Shown here piece by piece: positions 45,716 to 54,403 of a stretch of DNA of 64,000 nucleotides. The stretch covers positions 186,001 to 250,000 of the forward strand of contig NZ_RHPJ01000004.1 of the NCBI RefSeq assembly GCF_004786095.1, given 5' to 3'. A program made the position numbers and the translations under genes. The notes beneath the pieces are model-generated. The model searched no databases. It was not told the origin of the DNA and saw only the letters and a program-made list of their open reading frames with translations. The stretch is from Serinibacter arcticus (GTDB lineage Bacteria; Actinomycetota; Actinomycetes; Actinomycetales; Beutenbergiaceae). Position 1 is the first letter of the stretch; every line of letters begins with the position of its first letter.

Positions 45716-46603
45716 ATGAGCCCTCTCGCCCCCGACCTCGCGGCCGGCGGGAGCCTCCGTCGCCGTCACCCGTTCACCCTCGCGTCCGCCGGCACCCCGG
45801 TCACCCCCACGGGCCCGTGGGGCGTCGTCGCGATGGGCCTCGTGAGCGCGAGCGCCGTCGTCCTGCTCGTGCTCCTCGAGCGGCCGATCGGCTACGCCGT
45901 GCTGGTCGCCGGGGTCCTCCTGGCCGTCGTCGTGGACCGCGTGCTGGCCCGCACGCTCGCGATCGTGGCGCTCGCGCTCGTCGCCCTGTCCTCGATCTCG
46001 CTCGCCGCGGACCTGAGCAACGCGGGCATCGCACGGTTCGCCGTCGTGCTCGGATTCGCGGTGCTGGCACCCGCGCTGCTGGCGCGCCGGTACGTGGCGC
46101 GCGACGCCGTCGTCTTCCCCCTGCGCACGGGGCAGCCCTGGTCGCGGGCAGCGTGGCTCTACCTGATCTTCGTGGTCGTGGCCGGGTACCTGATCCTGCC
46201 CGCCTACTTCCTCGGTTCCGGGGCGTACCAGAACTGGCCCGAGATCACCTCGGCGGGCGAGATCGGTCGGCTGTTCTTCGGGGTCAACGCCGTCGGCATC
46301 TGGGACGAGCTGTTCTTCGTCTGCATCGTGTTCGCGCTCTACCGCCGGCACGTGCCGCTGTGGCTCGCCAACCTCATGCAGGCGGTCGTGTTCGTGTCGT
46401 TCCTGTGGGAGCTGGGCTACCGCTCGTGGGGGCCGCTCCTGACGATCCCGTTCGCGCTCATCCAGGGCTGGACGTTCGCGCTGACGAAGTCGCTGACCTA
46501 CGTGGTCACGGTGCACCTGCTGTTCGACGCCGTCGTGTTCATGGTGCTCGTGCACGCGCACAACCCGCACCTGTTCGACATCTTCGTCACCGCGCCCTGG
46601 TAG
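45716..46603 (+). CDS. CPBP-like integral membrane protein (possible intramembrane protease)
   Basis: 295 residues with about eight hydrophobic segments. Near residue 200 is GIWDELFFVCIVFALYRR and near the end VVTVHLLFDAVVFMVLVHAH, resembling motifs 1 and 3 of CPBP (Abi) glutamic proteases. The classical EExxxR pair is only partly kept (Asp-Glu in place of Glu-Glu), so activity is doubtful. The role is unknown. The gene is divergent from glgP and starts at ATG 45716. Confidence 0.65.
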   Translation: MSPLAPDLAAGGSLRRRHPFTLASAGTPVTPTGPWGVVAMGLVSASAVVLLVLLERPIGYAVLVAGVLLAVVVDRVLARTLAIVALALVALSSISLAADLSNAGIARFAVVLGFAVLAPALLARRYVARDAVVFPLRTGQPWSRAAWLYLIFVVVAGYLILPAYFLGSGAYQNWPEITSAGEIGRLFFGVNAVGIWDELFFVCIVFALYRRHVPLWLANLMQAVVFVSFLWELGYRSWGPLLTIPFALIQGWTFALTKSLTYVVTVHLLFDAVVFMVLVHAHNPHLFDIFVTAPW

Positions 46604-46640
46604 GCGCGGGTCGCGGCTTCTCGCCCACGACGGCGGGGCG

Positions 46641-47705
46641 TCAGACCTCGCGCGTGCGCGTCCAGTGCAGCAGCCGCTCCAGCTCCCAGGTCGTGATGAT
46701 CCTCTCGGCGGGCACCCCGCGTGCCGCGGCGCGCGAGTAGCCCAGCGCGAGCCAGTCGAGCTGACCCGGTGCGTGCGAGTCGGAGTCGATCGAGAACAGG
46801 CACTCGGCCTCGAGCGCCAGGTCGATGAGGTCCTCCGGCGGGTCGCGGCGCTCGGGACGGGCGTTGATCTCCACGGCCGTGCCGTACTCGCGGCACGCCT
46901 CGAAGACGATCTCGGCGTCGAACTGCGACGGCGGCCGCGTGCCCCGCGCCCCCTCGACCAGGCGTCCGGTGCAGTGCCCGAGGACGTCCAGGTGGGGGTT
47001 GGCGACGGCGCGCACCATCCGCCGCGTCATCGCGGCGGACTCCATGCGCAGCTCGGAGTGCACCGAGCCGACGACGACGTCCAGCTGCTCCAGCAGGTCG
47101 GGCTCCTGGTCGAGCCCGCCGTCGTCGAGGATGTCCACCTCGATCGCGGTCAGGACGCGGATGCCGACACCCTCGTCGGTCAGCGCCGCGTTGAGGTCCG
47201 CGATCTCCTCGATCTGGGCGCGGAGACGTTCGGGGCTGAGCCCGTTCGCGACGCGCAGCCGCGGCGAGTGGTCCGTGATCGCGACGTACTCGCGACCGAG
47301 CCGTGCGGCGGTGCGCACCATCTCCGCCAGGGGGCTGCCGCCGTCGGACGCGATCGTGTGGGTGTGGAGGTCGCCGCGCGCGTGCGCGAAGAGCGCGGCG
47401 CCGGCCTCGTCGTCCGGGCTCAGCGTGGGGGTGGCCTCCGCCCTGGCCTTGGCCAGCGCGTCGGGCACGCCGCCGCCGACGGCGGCGACGATGGCCTTGG
47501 CGGTCGAGGCGCCGATGTCCGGGATGCGGGTCCAGGCGGCCTGGCTCGTGCCGAGGTCGGCGACCCGGTCGGCCGGGAGCGCCTCGACGGCGTCGGCGGC
47601 CCTGCGGTACGCCTTGACGCGGTGGGTGTCGACCCGGGCGCGCTCGCGCCAGAAGGCGATCTCTCGCAGCGCCTCGACCGCCGAGCGGCCCGGGTCGTCA
47701 CTCAT
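46641..47705 (-). CDS. PolX-like PHP-domain phosphoesterase lacking the polymerase palm
   Basis: 354 residues. The N-terminal helix-hairpin-helix region (about 1-90, with IPDIGASTAKAIVAAVGGGV) resembles the 8-kDa domain of family X polymerases. It is followed directly by a PHP domain with metal ligands in DLHTHTIASDGG (about 113-124), ITDHSP, GSVHS, VLGHCTG and SIDSDSH. Full PolX proteins have a nucleotidyltransferase palm between these parts, which is absent here. Likely a DNA 3'-end phosphoesterase or exonuclease, or a histidinol-phosphatase-like enzyme. ATG 47705; 15 bp downstream of the FKBP gene, same strand. Confidence 0.82.
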   Translation of the reverse strand: MSDDPGRSAVEALREIAFWRERARVDTHRVKAYRRAADAVEALPADRVADLGTSQAAWTRIPDIGASTAKAIVAAVGGGVPDALAKARAEATPTLSPDDEAGAALFAHARGDLHTHTIASDGGSPLAEMVRTAARLGREYVAITDHSPRLRVANGLSPERLRAQIEEIADLNAALTDEGVGIRVLTAIEVDILDDGGLDQEPDLLEQLDVVVGSVHSELRMESAAMTRRMVRAVANPHLDVLGHCTGRLVEGARGTRPPSQFDAEIVFEACREYGTAVEINARPERRDPPEDLIDLALEAECLFSIDSDSHAPGQLDWLALGYSRAAARGVPAERIITTWELERLLHWTRTREV

Positions 47706-47720
47706 GGTCGTGCTCGGGTC

Positions 47721-48122
47721 TCAGCGGGCGCCGAGGATGTCGACGACGAACACGAGCGTGTCCGTGCCGCCGATGCCGGCCGCGGGCATGCCGCGGTCGC
47801 CGTAGCCCAGGTGCGGCGGGATGGAGACCAGCACGCGGGAGCCGATCTGCTTGCCGACGAGCGCGTCGTCCCAGCCGGCGATGACCGCGCCGACGCCGAT
47901 CGGGAACTGGATCGAGGAGCCGCGGTCGTAGGAGTTGTCGAACATCGCGCCGTTCCAGACCTGACCGTAGTAGTTCACGTCGATGGACTGGCCGGCCTGG
48001 ACCTCCTCGCCCGTGCCCTGCTCCAGGACGACGACGGCGAGCTCCTGCGGCGCGGCGTTCTCGGGGAACTCGAGGACGGGCTTGTCGCCGAAGGTGCCGG
48101 AGGCGGAGGGAAGGTGGGACAT
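47721..48122 (-). CDS. FKBP-type peptidyl-prolyl cis-trans isomerase
   Basis: 133 residues, a single FKBP domain: VNYYGQVWNGAMFDNSYDRG (about 49-68), FPIGVGAVIAGWDDALVG (about 73-90) and IPPHLGYGDRG (about 101-111). No signal peptide, so cytoplasmic. It speeds proline isomerisation during folding. ATG 48122 has AAAGG upstream. It is followed closely by the PHP gene. Confidence 0.94.
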   Translation of the reverse strand: MSHLPSASGTFGDKPVLEFPENAAPQELAVVVLEQGTGEEVQAGQSIDVNYYGQVWNGAMFDNSYDRGSSIQFPIGVGAVIAGWDDALVGKQIGSRVLVSIPPHLGYGDRGMPAAGIGGTDTLVFVVDILGAR

Positions 48123-48175
48123 GGTGTGCCTTTCGGGCGGGAACGGTTGCCGCTCCACCCTAGTTCGCACGGCCC

Positions 48176-49147
48176 TCAGCGCAGCAGGTCGGCCAGGAAC
48201 GCGCGCTGGCGCGCCCAGCGCAGCTGCTCCCCGCCCTCGTGCCCGTTGAACCGGTAGACGTCGATCTCGCTGCCGGCCGGGTGCCCGTAGTGGTTGAACG
48301 CCGCGAACACCGTCGACGGCGGGCACGTGAGGTCCATCAGCGCGGCCGAGAACAGCCCGGGCGCGCTGGCCGTGCGACCCAGCGTGGCGACGTCGAGGTA
48401 GGACAGCGTGCGCATCACGCGAGCCTCCGCCCCGCGGTGGGTGCGGAGGTGGTCGGCGACCTCGCGGTAGGGGTAGGCGTCGGTCAGGACGACGGCGCGG
48501 GCCAGGTGGCTCATGAACGGCACGTCGGGCATCGCCGCGAGCAGTCCGGGGACGAGCCCCGCGACGGCGAGCGCCGTCGCCCCGCCCTGCGAACCGCCGA
48601 GGACGGCGACACGCTCCGGATCGACGCCGGCGACCGTTCGCACGGCGTCGACGGCGCGCACGCCGTCCGTGAACAGCCGGCGGTAGAAGTGGTCGTGGGG
48701 GTCGTCGATGCCGCGCGTCATGAACCCCCCGACGCCCCGGCCGGCGGGGGCAGGATCCGGCGTCGACCCGCCCGTGCCCCACGTCGAGCCCTGACCGCGG
48801 TTGTCCATCACGAGGTGGCCCCAGCCGGCCGCGGCCCACGCGAGGCGCTCGTGCGGCAGCCCGCGACCGCCGCCGTAGCCGACGTACTCGACGACGGCGG
48901 GGACGACGTCGTCACCGACGGGCCGCACGTACCAGCCCTTGATGCGGTGGCCGCCGAAGCCGGAGAAGGTCACGTCGTAGGCGTCGACGGCGCGCAGGCC
49001 GGTGTCCACGAGCGTCAGCTCGACGTCGACGTCGAACCCGCGCGCCTCGGCCAGCGTGCTCGACCAGAACTCCTCGAGGTCGTCCGGGACGTCGAGCTCC
49101 GGCCGGTAGCGCGCGAGCTGGTCCTCGGGAAGGTCGAAGTGGGCCAC
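48176..49147 (-). CDS. acetyl xylan esterase / cephalosporin-C deacetylase family (CE7)
   Basis: 323 residues. The nucleophile motif is VLGGSQGGATALA (about 183-195), with RGQGSTWG (about 117-124) and the His of FNGHEGGEQ near the C-terminus. CE7 enzymes remove acetyl groups from xylo-oligosaccharides in the cytoplasm, fitting a plant-polymer-using relative of Cellulomonas. GTG 49147 has TAGGGT six bases before it, and this hexamer overlaps the stop codon of the upstream yitT-type gene. Confidence 0.92.
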   Translation of the reverse strand: MAHFDLPEDQLARYRPELDVPDDLEEFWSSTLAEARGFDVDVELTLVDTGLRAVDAYDVTFSGFGGHRIKGWYVRPVGDDVVPAVVEYVGYGGGRGLPHERLAWAAAGWGHLVMDNRGQGSTWGTGGSTPDPAPAGRGVGGFMTRGIDDPHDHFYRRLFTDGVRAVDAVRTVAGVDPERVAVLGGSQGGATALAVAGLVPGLLAAMPDVPFMSHLARAVVLTDAYPYREVADHLRTHRGAEARVMRTLSYLDVATLGRTASAPGLFSAALMDLTCPPSTVFAAFNHYGHPAGSEIDVYRFNGHEGGEQLRWARQRAFLADLLR

Positions 49148-49153
49148 GCGACA

Positions 49154-49159
49154 ACCCTA
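49154..49159 (-). promoter_or_regulatory. TAGGGT -10 element overlapping the yitT-type stop codon
   Basis: On the minus strand TAG of TAGGGT is the stop codon of the upstream gene; six bases later comes GTG 49147. It fits a leaderless CE7 esterase transcript. Confidence 0.5.
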
Positions 49160-49885
49160 GGTGCCGAGGTAGCGCCCCGGCTTGTGGTTCAGCACCAGGA
49201 CCAGGCTGAGGACGACGGCGCCCGCCGCCGACAGCAGGACCGTCTGCGGCGCGACGACCGTCAGGGCGAGCAGGACGACGGCGACGTCGAGCCCCATCTG
49301 CACGTAGCCGGCGCTCCAGCCGAGCCGCTCCTGCAGCGTGAGCGCGAGGATGTTGAACCCGCCCAGGCTGGCGCGGTGGCGGAACAGCATCAGCAGTCCG
49401 ACGCCGGCGAGGAGGTTGCCCGTGAGGATCGCGTAGACGGGGTGCAGCGCGAGGCCGATCGTGTCGGCCAGGCCCGCGAACGGGTGGAGCGAGGCGAGCA
49501 CGGCCGCGAGCGCCACGGCCGTCGCGCTGCGGGCCGTGAACCCCCAGCCCTTGGCCCGCAGGGCGAGCAGGAAGAAGGGGATGTTGACGGCGAAGAACAG
49601 CACCCCGAACGGGATCGGGAGCGCGTAGCTCAGCAGGAGCGCGAGCCCGGCCGTCCCGCCGGTCACGGCGTCGACGGCCTGCAGCAGGTTGAGGCCGAGC
49701 GAGGCGATGAACGCGCCCGTCAGGATCCCGAAGACGTCCTCGACCACGCTGTGGCGCAGCACGACGCCGGCCTCGGCGTAGGGCGAGGTCGCGGCGCGGG
49801 GGGTGGGGGCGCCGGGATCGGTCGGATCGGTGGGGAGGTCGACCGGGTCGGGGGTGGTGACCGGGTCGGAGGATGCGGTGGGCAT
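49157..49885 (-). CDS. YitT-family membrane protein
   Basis: 242 residues. A Pro/Asp/Thr-rich N-terminus of about 35 residues is followed by five or six membrane helices. ILTGAFIASLGLNLLQAVDA and VTGGTAGLALLLSY match the start of YitT/YczE-type proteins. The C-terminal DUF2179 domain found in some YitT proteins is missing. Function unknown. ATG 49885. It is preceded by a terminator after the Bax-inhibitor-1 family gene, so it has its own promoter, which I cannot place. Confidence 0.82.
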   Translation of the reverse strand: MPTASSDPVTTPDPVDLPTDPTDPGAPTPRAATSPYAEAGVVLRHSVVEDVFGILTGAFIASLGLNLLQAVDAVTGGTAGLALLLSYALPIPFGVLFFAVNIPFFLLALRAKGWGFTARSATAVALAAVLASLHPFAGLADTIGLALHPVYAILTGNLLAGVGLLMLFRHRASLGGFNILALTLQERLGWSAGYVQMGLDVAVVLLALTVVAPQTVLLSAAGAVVLSLVLVLNHKPGRYLGT

Positions 49886-49927
49886 GGCTCCAGCCTCGCA
49901 CCCCCGTGTGTCCGGCGCGGGTCGGAA

Positions 49928-49965
49928 CGACGACGGCCGGCCCCCGAGGGGACCGGCCGTCGTCG
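49928..49965 (-). terminator. hairpin after the Bax inhibitor-1 family gene
   Basis: 17 base pairs (CGACGACGGCCGG-CCCC with GGGG-A-CCGGCCGTCGTCG, one bulged A) and a three-base loop, beginning 36 bp after the stop at 50001. Confidence 0.8.
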
Positions 49966-50000
49966 ATCTGTCGTGCTGTCGCCCCGGGGGGCGAGGTGCG

Positions 50001-50921
50001 TCAGTCGCCGCGCAGGATGGCGAGGAGACGCAGGAACTCGAGGTACATCCACACCAGCGTGACCGCGAGGCCGAAGGCCGCCGACCAGGCGTAGCGCGCG
50101 GGGGCGCCGCGCATGACGCCCTTCTGGATGCCGTCGAAGTCGATGACGAGCGTGGCGGAGGCGAGGATGACGGCCGCGACGCCGATGAGGATGCCGAGCG
50201 GACCCTGACGCAGACCCCAGCCGTCGAGCACACCCGTGAACATCAGGACCAGGTTCACCAGCGAGAAGATCATGTAGCCCACCAGCGACACCATCACGAT
50301 GCGCTGGAACTTGGGCGTGTTGCGGACCTTGCCGCTCTTGAAGAGCAGCAGGACGGCGGTGAACGTCGCGACGGTGGCCAGGACGGCCTGGACGACGATG
50401 CCGGGGTAGCGGGCCTCGAAGACGCTGCTGATCGCACCCATGAACAGGCCCTGGAAGGCGCCGTAGGCGAGGATCAGCGCGGGCGACGGCTCGCGCTTGA
50501 AGGAGTTGACGAGCCCGAGGACCAGGCCACCGATGAGGCCGATGATCATCAGGCCGACCTGGAGGCCGGGCATCCCGAGCGCGGCAGGCGCCCACCAGGA
50601 GAAGGCGCCGAACAGCACGATGGTGCCGAGCACGAGGCCGGTCTTCATGATGACGTCGTCGTAGGTCAGCCGACCGGTCTGCGCGGCCGAGGCCGCGGGC
50701 ATCCGGTAGGAGTTCTCGAGCTGGTCGGCCCCGGGGACGGGCGGCAGCGTCTGCGTGCCCGACGGCGTGCCGTAGGACTGCTGGCCGTACGCGTTCGCCT
50801 GGCCGTAGCCCTGCTGCTGGCCGGCCTGCGGGACCGCGGGGACGCCGAGCGAGGCGCGCTGCTTGCGCGCCTTCTCACTCTCCCCGAAGTAGGGGTCGTT
50901 GCTGAAGTACGGGTTGCTCAC
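50001..50921 (-). CDS. Bax inhibitor-1/YccA family membrane protein
   Basis: 306 residues. A Gln/Gly/Tyr-rich cytoplasmic N-terminus (about 1-75) is followed by seven membrane helices. Recognisable stretches are LTYDDVIMKTGLVLG, ALILAYGAFQGLFMGAISSV and FDGIQKGVMRGAPARYAWSA. Members form pH-sensitive leak channels in membranes; the bacterial role is unsettled. GTG 50921 follows GAGGAGCG. Confidence 0.92.
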   Translation of the reverse strand: MSNPYFSNDPYFGESEKARKQRASLGVPAVPQAGQQQGYGQANAYGQQSYGTPSGTQTLPPVPGADQLENSYRMPAASAAQTGRLTYDDVIMKTGLVLGTIVLFGAFSWWAPAALGMPGLQVGLMIIGLIGGLVLGLVNSFKREPSPALILAYGAFQGLFMGAISSVFEARYPGIVVQAVLATVATFTAVLLLFKSGKVRNTPKFQRIVMVSLVGYMIFSLVNLVLMFTGVLDGWGLRQGPLGILIGVAAVILASATLVIDFDGIQKGVMRGAPARYAWSAAFGLAVTLVWMYLEFLRLLAILRGD

Positions 50922-51234
50922 GCGAGCGCTCCTCGGATGTGGGCAGAGACGGAATGCTGGAGACATCAGGTAGAACGCTCCAGATGGGTGCCATGTTCCC
51001 AGAGGTGGGGCCGCGAGAACAGCCGGGCCCCGCCGTCGGGACGGAAGCTCAGGGTCCGGAGGTGGTAGGCCTCCCTCCCGTGAGGGAACGTCTCATCCCT
51101 GCGGGTGAGAGCGGCGCGTCGAAGTTCCGCCCGTCGGCTGCGGCGCCGAGCACCCGGTCCCCGTAGCGTCGAGGCAAGACCGGTCCAGCACTCGTCGCCG
51201 ACGCGGCGGACCACACCGAGAAGGAGACCACCCG
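50922..51234. other. intergenic region between divergent BI-1 family and ABC exporter genes
   Basis: 313 bp without a credible gene. It holds TAGCGT at 51164-51169 (candidate -10 for the exporter operon, leader about 59 nt). A short hairpin, TCTCATCC-CTGC-GGGTGAGA, lies at 51091-51110, just upstream. AAGGAG sits before ATG 51235. Nothing else stands out. Confidence 0.5.
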
Positions 51235-52173
51235 ATGATCGAGGCGGAGAACCTCAGCAAGCGGTACGGGGCGAAGGTCGCCGTCAACGGCATCTCGTTC
51301 CGCGTCGAGCCCGGCACCGTGACCGGGTTCCTCGGCCCGAACGGGGCCGGCAAGTCCACCACGATGCGCATGATCGTCGGGCTCGACGCCCCGACCTCCG
51401 GCCGCGTCACCGTCAACGGCAAGTCCTATGCGGACCACGCCGCGCCGCTCCACGAGGTCGGCGCGCTCCTGGAGGCCAAGGCCGTCCACACCGGCCGCAG
51501 CGCCCGCAACCACCTGCGCGCCCTCGCCGCCACCCACGGCATGGGTGACACGCGGGTCGACGAGGTCGTCGAGATGACCGGCCTCGGCGCCGTCGCGAGC
51601 AAGCGGGTCGGCGGCTTCTCGCTCGGCATGGGCCAGCGGCTCGGCATCGCCGCCGCGATGCTCGGCGACCCCCGCACCCTCATCCTCGACGAGCCGGTCA
51701 ACGGCCTCGACCCGGAGGGCGTGAAGTGGGTGCGCACGATGGTGCGCTACCTGGCCGACGACGGTCGCACCGTCTTCCTGTCCTCGCACCTCATGAGCGA
51801 GATGGCGATCACCGCCGACCACCTCATCGTGATCGGCCGGGGCTCCATCATCACGAGCGGCCCGGTGCAGGACGTCATCGACGCCACCTCCGGCACCTCG
51901 GTCACGGTCCGCTCCCCCGGCGCCTCGCAGCTCGCCGAGCTGCTCGCGGGCGCCGGTGTCAGCATCACCGCCGCCGAGCCCGGCGTCATCACGGTGCGTG
52001 GGCTCGACGCCGCGACCATCGGCGAGACCGCCGCCCGGAACGGGGTCGCGCTCCACGAGCTCACCCCGGTCCGCGCCTCCCTCGAGGAGGCCTTCATGAC
52101 CCTCACCGCCGGCGAGGTCGAGTACCACTCCGGCGGCACCGAGTCCGCCACCCAGGACGGAGCCGCAGCATGA
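51235..52173 (+). CDS. ABC exporter ATPase (drug/antimicrobial-peptide type)
   Basis: 312 residues. Walker A GPNGAGKST is at 34-42, Walker B LILDEPVNGLDPEG and the switch His in FLSSHLMSE. The signature is FSLGMGQRLG rather than LSGGQ, a variant common in CcmA/BcrA-type exporters. The C-terminal 90 residues form the usual accessory domain. ATG 51235 has AAGGAG upstream. It overlaps its permease by four bases (ATGA) and is followed by a two-component system, an arrangement typical of envelope-stress or antibiotic-sensing exporters. Confidence 0.92.
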   Translation: MIEAENLSKRYGAKVAVNGISFRVEPGTVTGFLGPNGAGKSTTMRMIVGLDAPTSGRVTVNGKSYADHAAPLHEVGALLEAKAVHTGRSARNHLRALAATHGMGDTRVDEVVEMTGLGAVASKRVGGFSLGMGQRLGIAAAMLGDPRTLILDEPVNGLDPEGVKWVRTMVRYLADDGRTVFLSSHLMSEMAITADHLIVIGRGSIITSGPVQDVIDATSGTSVTVRSPGASQLAELLAGAGVSITAAEPGVITVRGLDAATIGETAARNGVALHELTPVRASLEEAFMTLTAGEVEYHSGGTESATQDGAAA

Positions 52174-53033
52174 GCACCACCACCGCCACGAACCCCTCCG
52201 CGAAGGTCGCGACGCCGGCACCCGCCGCTCGCGGACGCGTCACCTTCCTCCACCTGCTGCGCTCGGAGTGGATCAAGCTCGTCACCCTGCGCTCCACGGG
52301 CTGGACGCTCGGCCTGACCCTCCTCGGGATGGTCGGTGTCTCGGTGATCTTCGCCGCGTCGGCCTCCGCGTTCGCCTCGGACACGGGCATCCCCCTGGAC
52401 GGCATCGGCGCCTCGGCGATCACGTTCGGCTACTTCATCGGTCAGATCACCGTGGCCGTGCTCGGAGCGCTCGCCATCTCGGGCGAGTACTCCACCGGGA
52501 TGATTCGCTCCACGATGGCGGCCGCGCCCCGTCGTCTCGACGTCGTCGCCGCCAAGGCGACCGTGATCGGCGTCGTCGTGTTCGTCACCGGCATCCTCGG
52601 CACGCTGCTGTCCTACCTGGTCACGCTGCCGCTGCTTCCCGACGGCGCCGGGGTGTCCTTGGGCGAGGGCGAGACCTGGCGCGTCATCGCCGGTACGGGC
52701 GCCTACCTCGCCCTGATCGCGCTGCTCTCGTTCGGCATCGGTGCGATCGTGCGCAACTCGGCCGGTGCGATCTCCGCGGTGCTCGGGGTGCTGCTGATGC
52801 TTCCGCTCGTGTTCCAGATCCTCTCCGGCTTTGGCCAGGACTGGGCCACCGACGTCATGACGTACCTGCCGGGGGTTGCCGGTGAGCGCCTGATGACGGT
52901 CGCCGGTGCCAGCGAGGCCATGAGCACCGGCATGTCGACGCTGTCGCCCACGGTCGGTGGGCTCGTCCTCGCCGGCTACGTCGCCGTCGTCCTCGGCATC
53001 GCGCTCACGCTCGTGAAGAAGCGCGACGTCTGA
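52170..53033 (+). CDS. ABC exporter permease (ABC-2 type)
   Basis: 287 residues. A soluble N-terminus of about 25 residues ends in LLRSEWIKLVTLRSTGW (about 29-45), the standard lead into the first helix of ABC-2 permeases paired with BcrA-type ATPases. Six membrane helices follow. GEYSTGMIRSTMAAAPRR (about 107-124) is the conserved cytoplasmic loop. ATG 52170 overlaps the ATPase stop. Confidence 0.9.
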   Translation: MSTTTATNPSAKVATPAPAARGRVTFLHLLRSEWIKLVTLRSTGWTLGLTLLGMVGVSVIFAASASAFASDTGIPLDGIGASAITFGYFIGQITVAVLGALAISGEYSTGMIRSTMAAAPRRLDVVAAKATVIGVVVFVTGILGTLLSYLVTLPLLPDGAGVSLGEGETWRVIAGTGAYLALIALLSFGIGAIVRNSAGAISAVLGVLLMLPLVFQILSGFGQDWATDVMTYLPGVAGERLMTVAGASEAMSTGMSTLSPTVGGLVLAGYVAVVLGIALTLVKKRDV

Positions 53034-53047
53034 GCCGGACTCTCCCC

Positions 53048-54403
53048 ATGACGAGCGAGGACGTCCGGACCCCGGCCGCACCCCAGGTGCCGCCGGGGTC
53101 CGGCGCGCCTCCCCACGCCCCGGCGGCCCCGATCGAACCCACGCCGGAGTTCACCGAGCTGACGGCGCGGCGCCTCGGCCCGGTCCGCGCGTTCTTCGTC
53201 CGGCACCCGGTGGTGATGGACGTCCTGGTCATGGCGTGGTTCGGGGTCCCCGCGATCTTCTCGTTGCTCCTCGCCGGCGTCGACGCGCCGGGGGGTCGAC
53301 TGACCACGTCCCGGCTCGTCACCGCGATCGTCTGCTCGCTCGCCACCGTGGTGGTGCTGTGGTGGCGCCGCCGCGCTCCCGTCGTCGCCCTCGTCGTCAT
53401 CACGGTGCTCGCCGTGATCGCCGCCGTCGTCACCTACAACACCAGCGGCCTGGAGCTCGCCGTGGCGTTCGGCGTCTACGCCGTGGCCGCCTCCGGTGGT
53501 CCGCGCCGTGCGTGGCCGGCCTTCGGCGGCGCGACCCTCGTGGTGGTGGCCGCGGTCGTCTGGGGAGGCGCAGCGCTCGACGCGGTCACGATCAGCGCCG
53601 AGGACGGCGTCGAGATCACGGCGCTGACCTACCAGATCACCGGTGCCTCGGTCGTCGTCATGTTCAACCTCGTGGCGATAGCGATCGGCACGAGCGTCCA
53701 CAACCGCCGCCAGCACGTCGCCTCCATCATCGATCGCGGCAACCGCCTCGCGCTCGAACGGGACCAGCGCGAGCAGATCGCGGTGGTGGACGAGCGCAAC
53801 CGCATCGCACGGGAGCTCCACGACGTCGTCGCCCACTCGCTCACCGTGATGATCACGCTGTCCGACGGCGCGGCAGGCATCGCCGAGCGCGACCCGACGC
53901 GCGCCCGCTCGACCATGCAGGACGTCTCCGAGACCGGCCGGGCGGCGCTCGCCGACATGCGACGCGTGCTGGGCGTGCTGCGCACCGACAACCTCGGGGC
54001 GTCGCTCGAGCCGAGCCCCACGCAGGGCGTCGACGACCTGGTCTCCCAGTTCCGCGGCGCCGGGCTGCGCGTCGAGCTCGTCCGGGCCGGCGGCCCGCTG
54101 CCCGCCGATTCCGGTCTCCGCCTGGCGGTCTACCGGATCGTGCAGGAGGCGCTCACGAACGTGCTGCGCTACGCACCGCTCTCCCCCGCCGTCACGGTCG
54201 GGCTCGACCGGACCCCGTCGGCCGTCGTCGTCGACGTGAGCAACCTCGCCGGCCCGGGCAACCACCCGCAGGGCGGCGGCAGCGGCCGCGGTCTCATCGG
54301 GATGCGCGAGCGGGTCGCGGTCTTCGGCGGCACTCTGGAGGCCGGCGCCACGCCGCAGGGCTGGCGGGTCAGGGCGCTCCTGCCCTGGGAGGATGAGGCG
54401 TGA
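53048..54403 (+). CDS. sensor histidine kinase (NarL/DesK type)
   Basis: 451 residues. A Pro-rich N-terminus is followed by about five membrane helices (residues 55-225) with almost no outside sensor domain. The dimerisation region has RIARELHDVVAHSLTVM (phospho-His near residue 258), and the ATPase end carries GRGLIGMRERV near 415. Such intramembrane-sensing kinases often detect envelope stress through the neighbouring exporter. It lies 14 bp after the permease and overlaps the response-regulator start by four bases (GTGA). Confidence 0.93.
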   Translation: MTSEDVRTPAAPQVPPGSGAPPHAPAAPIEPTPEFTELTARRLGPVRAFFVRHPVVMDVLVMAWFGVPAIFSLLLAGVDAPGGRLTTSRLVTAIVCSLATVVVLWWRRRAPVVALVVITVLAVIAAVVTYNTSGLELAVAFGVYAVAASGGPRRAWPAFGGATLVVVAAVVWGGAALDAVTISAEDGVEITALTYQITGASVVVMFNLVAIAIGTSVHNRRQHVASIIDRGNRLALERDQREQIAVVDERNRIARELHDVVAHSLTVMITLSDGAAGIAERDPTRARSTMQDVSETGRAALADMRRVLGVLRTDNLGASLEPSPTQGVDDLVSQFRGAGLRVELVRAGGPLPADSGLRLAVYRIVQEALTNVLRYAPLSPAVTVGLDRTPSAVVVDVSNLAGPGNHPQGGGSGRGLIGMRERVAVFGGTLEAGATPQGWRVRALLPWEDEA

